Below, in pieces: positions 1 to 11,692 of a stretch of DNA of 64,000 nt (its first letter is position 1; each line of letters starts with the position of its first letter). A model generated the notes under the pieces. It saw only the letters and a program-made list of their open reading frames with translations, was not told the DNA's origin and ran no database searches. The position numbers and the translations under genes are program-made. The stretch is from Forficula auricularia (lineage: Eukaryota; Arthropoda; Insecta; Dermaptera; Forficulidae): NCBI GenBank assembly GCA_024734495.1, contig JALMQS010000089.1, forward strand, positions 2,057,445-2,121,444, given 5' to 3'.

Positions 1-1037
1 GTTTTAACAAAAAAGTGGTACAAGTAAACGTTCAAGTCAACAAAGTTTTCTAGAGAATGAGATAGGAATCAAGTTTCTAGGATGAGTGATTTTCATTTTA
101 TGAAGGAAAAATTGCGATTTTTTGCAAAAAATTGCAGTTTTTCAAAACTTTAACCTCATTCCGGCACAGATTACCATTTACCCAATTAAGATGAAACTTT
201 GTTTGAATTGTAGCAAATTTAATCTAGTTTAAAAATGTATAGAATGGCCTTCGTCAAAAACGTCCTCCTCCATGTTCAAAATAGGAAAAAAATCGAAAAA
301 AGTGCGAGTTTTTGGGTGATTCAGGGAGATTGCCGGTCGAAAACTTGGCTTTTGCGCTTGAGCCCGAACGATTGGTCGGAGAAAAAAACCTAAATAATAA
401 AATTTGTTGAAAATTTTATTAACTTTCATTTTGAATAGGAAGGTTATTTAAAAAAAGTTGATGGTTTTCTAGTTATAAGCAAAAAACCGCCAAAAAATGG
501 AAATTTTCACAATTTTTTGCATTTTCTACAATGTCATGTCACGAAATTTTGGTGGGAGACTTCAGATTTGGATTCAGCGCCCTAAAAAACATATATATGC
601 AAAAAATCAGAGCTACCCCAAAACTTTCATGATAAAAACACAATTTGACTGGACTACCTCTATTTAGGTAATCCTTATTAAATTAATTTACATTTTTTTT
701 TCCTCGGATTCTATAGTTCATTTAGCAAGTAAGTATGAAGTATGACATGTTATTAAGTGTAGGTAGTGTTGGGGATTTTTTTTTTTTGTGTATATAACAG
801 TCAAAAATCTGAGCCCTTGGGATTTGCTTATTGTTACTTCAATAGGGAGAATAGACGGATTAATATGTCAATGAACTACTTAACACTGAGTTTACCTGTA
901 GGCAAGTCAATGAACTCTACGGTATATTTACATTCTACCAAAATAACTAAATTCAATCTTGAGTGAAAAAAATACCTGAAATCTTTTGTCAAACTTGATA
1001 AGCTTTCGGAGATTTTAGTGATAAGGAAATTTTTTGT
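1..1037. other. Unannotated AT-rich sequence
   Basis: I see no gene, splice-bounded exon or recognisable transposon end here. The short ORFs on both strands have no family likeness and overlap low-complexity A/T runs. Phrases such as the GTCAATGAACT stretch near 868 and 907 recur at about 7369, 8583 and 10848, so part is probably degraded dispersed repeat. Confidence 0.4.
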
Positions 1038-1136
1038 TACCGAGCTGTTTGAGATAGAAAAGTTAAAACTTCCCAACTCTGCAGAGGGGCAGATTATACC
1101 GAACTGTTTGAGATGGAAAAGTTAAAATTTGGTACA
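1038..1136. repeat. Short direct repeat, two copies
   Basis: A block beginning ACCGAGCTGTTTGAGAT at 1039 is repeated as ACCGAACTGTTTGAGAT at about 1098, followed in both by GGAAAAGTTAAAA-like sequence. This is a local tandem duplication with a period near 59 bases. Nothing suggests coding. Confidence 0.5.
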
Positions 1137-1315
1137 GAGGAGAAGTTTATTAATAGATACATGCTCAATAATTAAACCTATTCGATAGCTCTCCATTTAA
1201 CAAATTTATATTCTGAATTTTCATCGGAAAGTTTTAAAGATAATAGGTAAGCCTAAAATTTATTCAACTATTCTATTTATTACAAATGTTTTGGCGCCAG
1301 AACGTACTTTTTACG

Positions 1316-1540
1316 ACCTTATCTTCAAGTTCCATACTCGATTACGAACGTCGGCGATTACTATGGAGAGTATCCTCTCCATTGAAATTTTCCTGGGGAA
1401 TTTTTTACGCGAGTGGTTTCCCATTGCCTTTCCCTGAAGTAATCAGTTTATAGCCGGTCAAATATTTGCAGCTCTTCGGGCTTGAACCCGCGCTTAGCTT
1501 GATTAGAAGGCATGCACTTTAACCACTCGGCCAACCTGAC
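1316..1540 (-). mobile_element. tRNA-derived SINE, family 1
   Basis: Read on the minus strand, the element opens with a tRNA-like head: TGGCCGAGTGGTTAA resembles a B1/A-box D arm and GGTTCAAGCCC resembles the T arm (B box). A shared body follows, including ACCGGCTATAA, GGCAATGGGAAACCA and GGAGAGGATACTCTCCA, ending in TCGAGTATG. The same body recurs at 37801-37985, where it is fused to a U6 fragment. The head resembles a serine/leucine-type tRNA, but the tRNA of origin is not certain. Confidence 0.75.
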
Positions 1541-1559
1541 ATATCTTAAGAATCTGTAT

Positions 1560-3371
1560 TCAGACAGGAACATAAACAAACAAATAGAAAAATTTCTAAG
1601 CATATTTAAATAGTAATTTTAAAAAAATATAAATTTTTGAGTTAATTTACTATTTCCCCCACACTGCAGGCTTTTTCCCTGGAGATTGAACCAAATCAAG
1701 CTAGGTAATTATTATAATACTTAATTTTTACAAAATATTTATTATCAATCATCATCAAATTCATTTTTATACACAAACTTCTATTCTAAAGCATTTATCC
1801 AGCCAACCAAAACAGACTACTTACTTGTGGTTTATTTTAACAAACGATAATAACTTGAAAACTACTGAAATTATTTTAATAAAATTTTCACTGTCATATT
1901 TTGTAACTTCTCAGGGTTGCAAAATATTATATTAGTCAAAGGTTTGAGTCAAGTGAGCAGTGATCCTAAATGAACTAAAAGCAGCCTCTTTTAGTACCAA
2001 CACTGCAAAAAGTTAGGGTATATTATTACTATAAGTAGAAGAAATATTGGAAATAAAAAAATAAGGGTTGTAAAAAAGTACTTTATTCTTAGGAAGTATA
2101 ATCGTGTTAGTAAAGATATAGGGTCGCATCATCTACTATCTCTTTTAATTTTTTGCCAATCAGTTACAATAGAATAACTATGCACGTGAATCAACTGTAA
2201 TTGGTAAGTCTGTAAAAATACCAACAGCGTCTAAAAATTGTCACTATGTTGCTTAACTTAGGTGATCATTTTAAAACATGCCAGGGTTTTTTGCTTCTAC
2301 ATCTACACAAATCTCTATCGCTAATTCATTATTCACTTTATTCGCTGATAATACCCACTATAGTGGCTCCAAGATTTATGGAAGTTTTTTCAATTTACGT
2401 CACATAAATATTTCAATACAAGAAAACAAAATCAAGTACAAAATTGAATAACAAAAATATATATTTTATAAAATTTACCGTCATCCGAAGAAGAGATTGA
2501 CGCAAACTGCCCTTTATCTAATTTTATTCTCAACCTGCTACTCTAAAAGTCGCATAATACCATTATATTATCTGGAGAAAACAATATAGTTCAAGTTTTC
2601 CCTATTTCTTGTTTCTTTCTACTACTACTACTACTTCCAAAATATCTCTCTATCTAGTAGATATTACAACTAATTATGAAAGGAAAATGGCATATTATAT
2701 GAGAAGATCCGCTTTCATTTTGTAAGACTTCTTGATATTTACCTCTGGGAGTATCCTGGATAGGTTCCTTACATTTTGAGTCTATAGGATTGGATGTTTA
2801 TAACTAGGTGGTAATTATAAAATAGTGCATGTGGCAGAAATAAAACACATTTGTACAAGGAAAATAGGCATCATAGAAAGTATTCAAAATATCATATTTT
2901 GAACCCTGAAAGAACAATGCTATCTATTGTTTCAAAATGAATTAATTCTAATCGCTTAGCTGGTCACTGATGTGTTCTCAAATGAGGTTCATTCATTTCC
3001 ATTTTTAGTCAGGGTCAGTTAAATTTTCACCACCTCAATAAGAAAAACACCTTTAAAAATGTGGATTGTTATCCGCTCAATAAAGAACTTTCAGCTTGTT
3101 TACGTAGACGAAATGAAAGTGAGTTGGACACTTGGAAAAACATCATTGATGAAACTCTTGTCCGATTATCATCATCATCATCATCATCATTATCGAGTAT
3201 ACAGTCTTAAGAGTGGTTTGACGCAACCATCCATCTCCACTCAACTCTATCCTATGCTAACTTTTCACTTCTTTAATATTTTCAGATTCCATATCTTTCA
3301 TTATCTGGGCAAAATAATCCAATCTAGCTCTTCCCCTGCCCTTTTGGTTTACCATTCTTCATCTTCTAATG
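1560..3371. other. Unannotated AT-rich sequence with simple repeats
   Basis: No exon or transposon terminus could be supported. Simple repeats are present: a CTA run near 2620 and a (CAT) run at about 3167-3192. A 121-codon ORF at 3059 runs through the (CAT) repeat as polyhistidine and then into the left end of the hAT element at 3372, so it is not credible as a gene. Confidence 0.4.
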
Positions 3372-4263
3372 CAGTTTTTCTCAAACTTTTTCGAATGTGG
3401 AACCCTTTTCCGTTTGGAGGGTAAGCGTGGAACAATACAATCTTGTGATATGAGTTAAAGCGTTGTTATGGGAACAATTTGTTTTTTACTTAGAAATACA
3501 TATATTAGTTATACGGTATGTAGTGAATTAATTAAGAAAAATACACTTTTTATTGTCTTAATTTTTTTTTTATTTATACACTCCCACACTATATCTATAT
3601 TAAACAGTGACTAAATCAAAAATTCAATAAGTAAAAGAAAAACAAACATTTTCGAACACGTCAACTTTTTACAGGTATTGTCATCAATGCGACCAATGAT
3701 ACTGTTTTTTGTGTTTCCACAAATACTTTATATCAGGTCTTATTGATGAATGTTGTAATCTCATATCCGGCTCTGCATCCATCTTATTGCGGTACTTATT
3801 TTTTGTTAATAGGTAAATTGAGAATCCAGACTCGCACAAATAAGTCGTAGCAACTGGTAAGAGAATTAAAACAATTTTCCGGGTCTTAAACTATATCAAC
3901 ATTTTGTCAAAGGCCTCGTTTTATAGACTGTCTCCAGTGAAGAATCTGAAGTCATCAAATTTGTATAATCCTGGTGTGAAAAGAAGGATGGCTTTACACT
4001 AACAAATAAGAATTTTTCACCCGGAATTATTTTTCAATTTGAAATTATTATTAGGAAAATATTGTTCAATTGATTTATTTATTAGTGATTAACGATTTTG
4101 GTATATTGACTAGCCAGATCTATACCCTCTTCTTCCAAATCCAAAGCTGCAACTTCCTTTTAAACGCTAGAAATTTTTCACCTTCCGTGAATTTTTTTGC
4201 GGAACCCTTGGCGGGTTTTCATGGGACCCCAGGGTTCCGCTGAACACACTTTGAGAAACACTG
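3372..4263 (-). mobile_element. Internally deleted hAT transposon with 8 bp target duplication
   Basis: The ends are CAGTTTTTCTCAAAC on the left and GTTTCTCAAAGTG complemented on the right (...GAGAAACACTG), the classic Charlie/ZBED-type hAT terminus. The exact 8-base duplication TTCTAATG flanks it at 3364-3371 and 4264-4271. At 892 bp it is far shorter than an autonomous hAT. What coding remains is on the minus strand, so the element is oriented that way. The perfect duplication suggests a fairly recent insertion. Confidence 0.88.
3698..3885 (-). pseudogene. hAT transposase C-terminal fragment
   Basis: The minus-strand translation gives an uninterrupted stretch of roughly 60 residues containing LLPVATTYLCESGFSI, then KNKYRNKMD and later SIRPDIKYL. 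This matches the conserved C-terminal dimerisation region of ZBED/Charlie-type hAT transposases (consensus ATTYLCE-GFS, then KYRNRL, then I-PRI--L). The catalytic DDE part is gone, so the fragment cannot act as a transposase. It sits inside the 892 bp hAT element and is its only recognisable coding remnant. Confidence 0.75.
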
Positions 4264-4379
4264 TTCTAATGTATGCCTTAGCAATCACCAGTGTCTTAAC
4301 ATGTGTCTTTTCACCTGGGCACTTCTCTTCTTCAGAACGTAAACCAAGGAGTGAACCGCAACCTAATATTGTGTATACC

Positions 4380-4783
4380 TACTTTTTTTATGATAATGAT
4401 GAGAGAAGGAGTTACACCAACAAGGTGCAACCCCTAAAGGCCTGGGTTGGCCCCTCCATCGTGAAAAGAAGAAGAAATAATTTTATGGGTTGGGCGGGGG
4501 TCGAAGGTATCTGTGGATACGGGTCTTAAATAGCTGAAGGTTATAAGTCGCAGGAAAGATGGTGGCAGGGAGCGAGTTCTAGTCTCTGGAGGTCATAGGG
4601 ATAAAAGAGTTGGCGAAAGCGCTTGTTCGAATTTTATCCAATTTGACATTGAAGGGGTGCTGAACGTTTGAAAACCGCGTGTTTCTCGTAAAGAGGGCAT
4701 TAGGGGGGATAATTGATTTCAGCTCGACTGAACAGACACCGTGATAATATCTGTAGTACAGGGAAAGGGCAGAAACCATCACT
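4380..4783 (-). mobile_element. Non-LTR retrotransposon 3' end, copy 1
   Basis: On the minus strand this reads into a conserved C-terminal segment with ALSLYYRYYHG and, further on, SFIPMTSRD, followed by a short 3' tail ending near the T run at 4381. The same region occurs at 15646-16090 and 30480-30938, so these are 5'-truncated copies of one jockey/CR1-like family. The 5' side is cut off exactly where a MITE half begins at 4784. Confidence 0.75.
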
Positions 4784-4907
4784 TCCACTTTCATTTCCAA
4801 GTAGAAGACAATAGATGAAGGGGCATTATCTAATGAATTCCAAAATAATTCCACATAATTCCAAAAACTTGTACCTACACCTAAATCCAATCGCAGTTCA
4901 CCCCTCG
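4784..4907 (+). mobile_element. GAGGGGTGAACC MITE, right half only
   Basis: The right half of the MITE family is present (ACTTCCACTTTCATTTCC, then GAAGGGGCATTATC and the terminal inverted repeat GTTCACCCCTCG). The left half is missing, replaced by the non-LTR fragment. Either the retrotransposon copy or a deletion removed it. Confidence 0.7.
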
Positions 4908-5863
4908 TCGTAAACTAAACAATTTAATCCAAATAGAAATGAAGAGAATTGTCAATTTTATCGTAAATAATTTTTAACTTTTACCTATTGTAATATCTCA
5001 CTTAAAAATGAAAAAAATCTTCCCTAAAAATATATAACCTTTATCAGACCATTATTGAGCGATATCCAAGAACTATGCCGGCCAGCAAAGGCTTTTACAT
5101 GCCATGATATATTAAAATTTTGTTGATCTGAATCTTTTACCGACAGTGAAATTTATTACACATGAAAAATATTATAGGTAGGAGGATGGAGAGGAGTTAT
5201 TTCGGAAAATATCTATTTAGCGTTCCCAATTCATTATGATTTATTATCTAGCAAGAAGGACATTTGCTAAAATGTCATTCATGAAGAGAGAGACCCTGAA
5301 AAATCAAAGCGAAAAAATATTTTACCGAAATGACCATAATTTTTTGCACTCTTCCACTTTCATTTATTAGATAGACCTCTGAAGAGTTTTCCATTCGGAA
5401 AAAAAGAAAGATGACAAATGTATGACGAGCGTGCGAGTGAGAAAGAGAATGATTGAGATTGTTTTAGGAAAATTTATGTTCTTATTCCTATAATCGCATA
5501 GGCGAGACTATATAATTATCAATTAACCCTGTAGATTGAAAGGCGGGCTAGTTATTCTTTTCTGTAGAAATAAATAAAACTTGAAATTAATTCATCAATT
5601 CAAATTAAATCGAGAACACACGTGTTACTGTTTTGGATTAGACTAAAGAAATAATTCGAGAGGAAAGGATTTCATAAATTGGAGGAAAATGTGAAAGTTT
5701 TATTAAGGGTCGGCATGGGGGGCACTTGCCCTCCCCCTCCTCTGAAATCAAGATTTGATAGGGAAGGGCAAACGATGATAAGTGAACAGAAATTGTATTA
5801 GCCCTAAAAGGGCCCTGTTTTACTTTTGAACGAAATTCGAAAAAAACGTTTAAGGTTTGATTC

Positions 5864-6018
5864 GAGGGGTGAACCGCGATTGGAATTAGGTGTAGACCGT
5901 CATTGGAATTATTTTCGAATTTATTAAATAATGCCCCTTCATCTATTGTCTTCTACTTGGAAATGAAAGTTGAAGTGGAAAGTAGGTGTACACGGTATTA
6001 GGTCGCGGTTCACTCCTC
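5864..6018. mobile_element. GAGGGGTGAACC MITE with 10 bp target duplication
   Basis: The ends are GAGGGGTGAACCGCGA and its complement, with TAGGTGTAGAC/GTAGGTGTACAC boxes just inside. The exact direct repeat GGTTTGATTC flanks it at 5854-5863 and 6019-6028. A duplication of this length is characteristic of Mutator-like transposons. The element is about 155 bp with no coding capacity. Confidence 0.85.
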
Positions 6019-6238
6019 GGTTTGATTCAACATTTCGATATAGAGATTTAATAGTTGCATTTAATTTTTAAAACCGCTAATAAAGATCTTAAATAATTCC
6101 AACATTCTTTTAAATAAAGGAATAATTATTAAGTTTTCTTGAATTTCTGGTCTTGAAGATTTAATAATTTTAATTTATCTCCCATATTTTGGGATCTAGA
6201 AGTCAAGTTTGAAATAAAATTTAGCTATGGCCTCAGCC

Positions 6239-6386
6239 GAGGGGGGTGAACCGCGATTGGAATTAGGTGAGCACGTCTTTGGAATTATGTGGAAGTATTT
6301 AAAGTACTGGAATTTTTGGAAATATTTGGAAATGAAAGTGGAAGTGGAAGTAGGTGTACACGATATTAGGTCACAGTTCACCCCTC
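6239..6386. mobile_element. GAGGGGTGAACC MITE
   Basis: Both inverted ends are present (GAGGGGGGTGAACCGCGA and CAGTTCACCCCTC). The centre is the TTCCAAATA-type variant, with repeated TGGAAATATTTGG-like units instead of the usual GCCCCTTCATC core. No clear target duplication is visible. Confidence 0.8.
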
Positions 6387-6558
6387 GGCTAATACCTAAA
6401 TTTAGTTTAAGATTTCATTTACTTGAGATTTATTATTTTTGAATGTGACTTTTATCATTATAAAAAAATGGAGTTTCATCTCCCAATCTTTACTTAAATA
6501 TTTTGAAATTTCCATAAGTGTGACGTTATTAACTATAAGTCAGTAAAAACTATTTGTT

Positions 6559-6706
6559 GAGGGGTGAACCGCGACTTAATATCGTGTACTCCTACTTCCA
6601 TTTTCATTTTCAAGTAGAAGACAATAGATGAAGGGGCATTATTCCAAAATAATTCCATATAATTCCAAAGACGAATACAACTAATTCCAATCTCGGTTCA
6701 CCCTTC
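6559..6706. mobile_element. GAGGGGTGAACC MITE with 9 bp target duplication
   Basis: Both ends are intact and the core GAAGGGGCATTATTC is present. CTATTTGTT flanks it at 6550-6558 and 6708-6716, extendable to 10 bases with one mismatch. This is independent support for a 9-10 bp duplication. Confidence 0.85.
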
Positions 6707-6809
6707 GCTATTTGTTGTATTTCGTTGTTGGATTAACACTTTTTTAGGTTTAAAATTAATATAAAATATGTAAATTAACGAGCATAAGTTGGTAAAATGT
6801 GTAGGTAAT

Positions 6810-6815
6810 ATAATA

Positions 6816-6846
<31 letters not shown>
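6810..6846. repeat. AT dinucleotide and T homopolymer run
   Basis: An (AT) run from about 6814 is followed directly by a T run to 6846. Simple repeat. Confidence 0.8.
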
Positions 6847-7447
6847 ATAAATTTTATTAAACCAATTATTTTACATGAATTAATGTATACATTGTATTTT
6901 AGCTTCGACTCCGGAGATTACTTCTCCACCATCGAGTGTCCTTGAACATCTTTTTAGTCCTTGTTTTTAATAAGAGGAAAAAACTAATTAAAGAAAAAAC
7001 CTCTTTTCCGATAATTATTCCAATTCCATTATTCAATCCCCAATATAATATATTATATACCTATAGATTAATATAAAATTATCATAAAAACTAAAAAAAA
7101 TCCAAATCAACCCATTTCTACAGATATTCAAGGGAGGAGTGAATTTTATCCTTTACCTATCTCATATACAAAGGCTTAGGGAGACAGGTGGTAAAATATA
7201 TGTTAGCGCCTGGAATTGAATAAAAGACAAGTTTGCCATATGCAGAAAGTAGTGGAATTTTCCACACCATTTACCTAATTTATTTCAATGGGAAGAGAAT
7301 AAAAGGGCTATTGTTAATAAATTAGTGAACTGAAATAGAATTTGCCTAGAAAGAAAGGGCCCATCCATGTCAATGAACTATAAATCTTTATTAGTTGAAT
7401 AAAAGATTTCACTGTCGATGGTAACAGAATTGTTTTTATTTTAGGTT

Positions 7448-7641
7448 TTTTTTTTTTTTTTTTTTTTTGGCTTTTCGGCCTTTCTAGCCATAAGCCTAAT
7501 TACGATACTAGTTATTATTTTTTTAAAATTTGTCTCTACCCCCGGGGGTCAGATTTTAGCTGGATGCCTCGAGTCGGATTCGAACCCGGGTCCCCTGGTT
7601 AGCTCGCTGTCACGCTACCGCCTAGCCTATCTGACCCCCCC
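7448..7641 (-). mobile_element. tRNA-derived SINE, family 2, with 13 bp target duplication
   Basis: On the minus strand the element begins GGGGGGTCAGATAGGCTAGG, followed by a tRNA-like head with GGGTTCGAATCCGACTCGAG as B box, the body AAATCTGACCCCC and TAGAAAGGCCGAAAAGCC, and a poly(A) tail. TTTATTTTAGGTT occurs at both flanks (7435-7447 and 7642-7654). It was inserted at the left border of the hammerhead palindrome. The same family is at 29359-29550 and, deleted, at 18091-18175. Confidence 0.88.
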
Positions 7642-7715
7642 TTTATTTTAGGTTAAAAATAAAATAAAATGAGAGAGTCTTCTGTTTTTTAAATAAAATA
7701 ATTTTTAATTATTTC

Positions 7716-7758
7716 TAGAGACTATAGTTTCGAAGGCATTGCCTTCATCATCAGTCTA
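7716..7758 (-). ncRNA. Hammerhead ribozyme motif, left arm of palindrome A
   Basis: On the minus strand: stem I strand TAGA, core CTGATGA, one extra T, stem II GAAGGC/GCCTTC with an AAT loop, GAAA, then CTATAG and TC (cleavage triplet GUC), and stem I strand TCTA. ACTATAGT is self-complementary, so stem III is too tight for a monomer but would form an 8 bp helix between two molecules. All core positions agree with the hammerhead consensus except the extra base after CUGAUGA. Confidence 0.75.
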
Positions 7759-7963
7759 TCACAAATATTTCAAATTAGTTACAAATTAAGATTTATACAT
7801 AGAAAATTTTGAAAAATATATAATGTCTTTTTCTTCATGTTTCCTCTTGGGAGATTAGAATATATTCTAACCTCCCAAGAGGAAACATGAAGAAAAAGAC
7901 ATATATTTTTCAAAATTTTCTATGTATAAATCTTAATTTGTAACTAATTTGAAATATTTGTGA

Positions 7964-8006
7964 TAGACTGATGATGAAGGCAATGCCTTCGAAACTATAG
8001 TCTCTA
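7964..8006 (+). ncRNA. Hammerhead ribozyme motif, right arm of palindrome A
   Basis: This is the mirror copy of the left-arm motif: TAGA (7964-7967), CTGATGA (7968-7974), stem II 7976-7990, GAAA (7991-7994), CTATAG, cleavage triplet GTC (8000-8002) and TCTA (8003-8006). A further AAATA/TATTT pairing lies outside a small internal loop in stem I. Confidence 0.75.
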
Positions 8007-8289
8007 GAAATAATTAAAAATTATTTTATTTAAAAAACAGAAGACTCTCTCATTTTATTTTATTTTTAACCTAATATAAATCTTTAATTTTCTCTTAAAC
8101 ATCCAGGTGACATTTTTTAAGCACGTACGCTTGCTAGGCTAAAAATGGCAAAGCAATATGTATTTTTCCCATTTTTTTTTATGTTTGGGGAAATTCACGA
8201 AGAATTTATTTTTTAAACTTTAAATATCCTTGATTGTTCAAATTATTCATATACAATTTCCTTATGTAAAGGAAAAAGTATTGGGTTAA

Positions 8290-8326
8290 CAGAAGATGGG
8301 TTCGACTAGGCCCGAAACATTTAATA
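8290..8326 (+). ncRNA. Degenerate hammerhead motif
   Basis: CAGAAGA (consensus CUGAAGA with one change) is followed by T, GGGTTCGACTAGGCCC as a stem II hairpin and GAAAC. A conserved core base is changed, so this is probably an inactive relic of the same family as palindrome A. Confidence 0.45.
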
Positions 8327-8329
8327 ATA

Positions 8330-10015
8330 ATAATATTTTTTTTTTAAAAACTGAAAAGTTTTTCTTTCTTTTTTGAATAATATAGGATTGAAAAGATGAA
8401 TAAAGTAATAGTATATGTGAATTTATTTTTTAACAATCTGCTAGCTAGGTGCGTGTTCAACTCTAGCTACCTAGCTTGAAAGAGGGATGGAAAAATCTGG
8501 AACCAAAGGGTTGAAATGGATACTTGGTGGGATTTAGGGTACCTCTAAACTTACTTCATTGCGAAGAATGGAAGGGTGTATGTCAATGACCTATAATAGC
8601 TATTTACTTTCTTCTCCGATAAATTCGAAATAGTTTTCAACTTTCTTTTTTAAGGAGTTTCTGGACAGCTTATCTCATCTTATAGGTAGGTATCTGGTTG
8701 ATCTTCGAAAAAATATTTTCTATTTCTGCAGAGTGACAACTTGTGCCTACTAAAATTTTTAATAAAAAAAATTATTAATAATGAGGTTAATTTCGAATAA
8801 AAATCTTTGTTTTGATAATATTAATAAAAAGAATATTGAGATAATTTTTTTCTCATTGTAAAAACATTTATTAAAAAAAAAACGATTTCAAGAAATATAG
8901 TTGGAATTACTAGTGCTTTTGTTATATTCTGTTGGCTGAAAATACCTTTTATTTTTACATTTATGAATAACTAATTAACTAGACTGTCAAATCTATTGAA
9001 AAATGTATCATTCGATTCGTAAAAGTTGAATTATTGATCTGTATAAATTTGTTGAAAATGATATAATTTGTATAGATGTTATACCCCTTTTAAAAGCTCG
9101 GTCCATTTACTTCCATGTTAAAAGAACAATTTTTAATAATTTATTTGTCGGTAATGGGACAGACGATCAACTTCAAATTTCGGGAATAAATATTTAATGC
9201 ATCAATGATTTGAAGGTAAAAATTTGAGAATTTTCTTACAAAAATGATAAACAGTCATGAACCCTCTTAATAGAATAATCTCAGTCATCAGGGATGAAGC
9301 CAATATAATAACTCAAAACCATTGTATAGCCTTGGATTTAATAATAAAATCTTCATCAATTCACTGGTTTAAATTTTTTAAATAAAAATAGAAGGTATTT
9401 TAACAGTCGAAGCCTTAAAGCAGCTTCAAAGGTATAGGTATTTTGAATGGTAAAAACATTTGAATTTGCATTGAGCTAGAAACCTAAACTTGGCAAAGAG
9501 GCGCATTTCATTAATACAAATTATGTGCTTATTGCTACAACTGTTGGATACATTCACTGTAACAATTCGATTTATTTCTAATTTTCTGAGAAGTCTTAGA
9601 GCTATAAATTTTATAATATAATCTTTGTTTTGAAAAAAAAAAAAACATTTCGGCTCCAGATATAACTTTCTAAGATCTTTTGTTAGTGAATTATCGTGAG
9701 TTTCGGAATCCAGACAGAAAATTCATTATCAATGTTGAAAAATCTAAAAGTACTTGAATATTTGATGTATTTCTAAAGCATGAGAATCACAATTTTGTGA
9801 TTCTAAAACCTTTTGTATACTATATTTGTATTGACAGTCTATTCAAAATAAATATTATTATTATTATAGATAAATTTTAGAAAGCCATTTTTAGTCAAAA
9901 CTTATAATTATGTTAAATTCAAGATTTTATTGATTCAGCAGGATCGATACCTAGAAATTTTTTCGGAGAAGTTACGGGTAAAATATATTTTGTAAAAAAT
10001 AATGAGAATTCTAAA
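8330..10015. other. Unannotated AT-rich sequence
   Basis: No ORF of note, no splice-bounded island and no transposon end was recognised. The stretch near 8520-8620 shares short phrases (GTCAATGACCTATAA) with 7250-7400 and 10785-10870, so it is probably degraded repeat. Confidence 0.35.
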
Positions 10016-10562
10016 AAAATAAACTGACACGTTCTGATGTGGCCATCCACTTGACTTTATCATACAACCCGGCCCCTCACTTTTATTCAATATTTAATAA
10101 AATGATTTGTAGGGGGGTTAGTTTTTGCATTTTTAGACTTCTGGGGGCCCACTGATTCTGTATACAAAATTTGGTTGAATTTGGTTCATATAGACATATA
10201 TTTTCATTTTTTGGCCTTACATCCCCTCTTTCCCCCCCCCCCCCATTTTTGGTGGTTAGTTTTTGCATTTTTAGTCTTCTGGGGGCCCATGGATTATGTA
10301 TACTAAATTTGGTTGAGTTTGGTATAAAGGGGGCCTATATTTTCATTTTGTGACCCCCCTTACATATCAATTATTACCTCGAAAAATATAATTTTTTCGA
10401 TGTTCACTTATTAGGCCTTTTTTGTAGACCGAAATACCATGGTTTCGTTCAATTTTTTTAATCAAAATAGTTTCAGCCGTTTTTGAGATATTTCGAAAAA
10501 AAACCACTTTTTTCATTCACGATTATAATACTTGACCATACCCTATATGGTAAAGTAATAAT
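10016..10562 (+). repeat. AAGCTGACGTGTTC repeat family, copy 1
   Basis: The copy starts with AACTGACACGTTCTGATGTG, then CCACTTGACTTTATCATACA, and ends with ACTTGACCATACCCTATATG. The G-rich module TTTTGCATTTTTAGACTTCT is present twice. Other copies are at 18172-18376, 30447-31470 (split), 34606-35362 (minus) and 54999-55630. CTTTACCATACA occurs at both ends in opposite orientation, so this may be a TIR element of about 0.5-1 kb without coding sequence. Confidence 0.7.
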
Positions 10563-11030
10563 TTAGGCATTTATTAAGATAAAAATAATCAAATAAAAGT
10601 TGTTAAATTAAATTTTAAAAGATAATTTATATTTGACTTTCGTGGATTTACAAATGATTTCAGAGGGTGCCTCATTCCCCTCCACCACTACCACATAAAC
10701 ACGCCCCTGGCATACGTTTCGGTTTTGAATAGTTTTAAAATTATTCATTCAGCAAAAATTGTATCAACAAGAATTTCAACTGGCCATTTAGAAGAATTTT
10801 CCGCACCATTGAATTTACCCCAGTGGGAAAAATGGATGTTTCTGTCAATGAACTTTAAAGCTAGAATCCTTCTCAACGAAGCTAATTGAGTTGTGACACT
10901 TGGACTTGTTGAAATATTTATTAGACTGAAGATGAAAAATTCTTTGAAATTATACACTCAAATAAATAAATGTAATTGAAAGGATTTTGATTTGCCGAGA
11001 GTAGAAGTGTTGTTGATTCATAAAGAGAAA

Positions 11031-11060
11031 TCACTGAGGTTGTCCTCTGCTTAATGCACA
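11031..11060. repeat. Outer palindrome arm of locus L, left
   Basis: GAGGTTGTCCTCTGCTT at 11036 is mirrored by AAGCAGAGGACAACCTC at about 11792-11808 and found again at 47906. The arms were split by insertion of the 622 bp element at 11071. A box reading GGTGTAGGTTCTTGGTGAAA lies just inside the right arm (11739-11758), as at the hammerhead loci, so this is probably the same family without a recognisable ribozyme. Confidence 0.5.
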
Positions 11061-11070
11061 AAAACATACA

Positions 11071-11692
11071 TTAGGGTGGTCCTTATTTTGGGTATTTTCG
11101 AATTTTTACGCTGACAAAGCCTCATATGTCTCAAAATAAATTAAAAAAAATATCCCTCGCGTATCAAGTCTCTATCTCAATTTAAACCTGTGCCCCCAGC
11201 GATGTAAGTTTCTCATCTAAATAAGATAGGGTTTTTGGCATTAAAATATCAATTTTTTATTCCGGCCAAAGTAATTATTCAAAAAATTTGAAACTCTGTA
11301 GACTTTATTTTTATAATAGTAGCTATCCATCAGAATTATTACATATTTTTAGCTATTAAAATTTTGGAGTTACAGCTAGATACTGCTATATTTTAGTGTT
11401 ACTAAGTTATAGACTCCAAAATTATAATAGCTAAAAATCTGTAAAAATTCTGAAGGATAGCTACTATTATAAGGATAAAGTCTACTGAGTTTCAAATTTT
11501 TTGAAACATTACTTTTGTCGGAATAAGAAATTGATCTTTCAATGGCAAAACTCCTATGGTATTTAGATGAGAAACTTACATCGCTGGGGGCACAGGTTGA
11601 AACTTGGGGGATTTTTTTTTTATTTATATCGAACCATATGAGCCCCTGTTGGCGTAAAAATTCGAAAATACCCAAAATAAAGACCACCCTAA
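11071..11692. mobile_element. Foldback TIR element, TTAGGGTGGTC ends (622 bp)
   Basis: The whole element is a near-perfect palindrome. TTAGGGTGGTCCTTATTTTG at the left is complemented at the right (...AGACCACCCTAA), and the inner parts also mirror, for example CTGTGCCCCCAGCGATGTAA. TA lies at each junction, consistent with a Tc1/mariner-type target, but the superfamily is not certain. The ORFs at 11376 (minus) and 11542 (plus) are mirror translations of the palindrome and not genes. Confidence 0.75.

Larger units (their letters stand above)
7648..8076. repeat. Hammerhead palindrome A (about 430 bp)
   Basis: The left half, from TTAGGTTAAAAATAAAATAA, is mirrored almost perfectly by the right half with a very short loop near 7863-7872 (TTAGAATATATTCTAA). 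Each arm holds one hammerhead motif, so transcription from either strand gives one sense hammerhead and one antisense copy. No ORF is present. It resembles an inverted dimer of the terminal repeats of Penelope-like elements, but no reverse transcriptase is nearby. Confidence 0.85.

Noticed and set aside
3059..3424. 121-codon ORF with a polyhistidine run
   Set aside because: It translates a (CAT) microsatellite and the left end of the hAT element. No start context, splice sites or family likeness.
5700..5830. GC-rich patch near GGGGGGCACTTGCCCTCCCC
   Set aside because: A short hairpin-like run with no open frame, no second copy and no splice sites.
7860..8000. CRISPR-like or phage-like repeat array
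   Set aside because: The repeats are inverted, not regularly spaced, and the context is eukaryotic.
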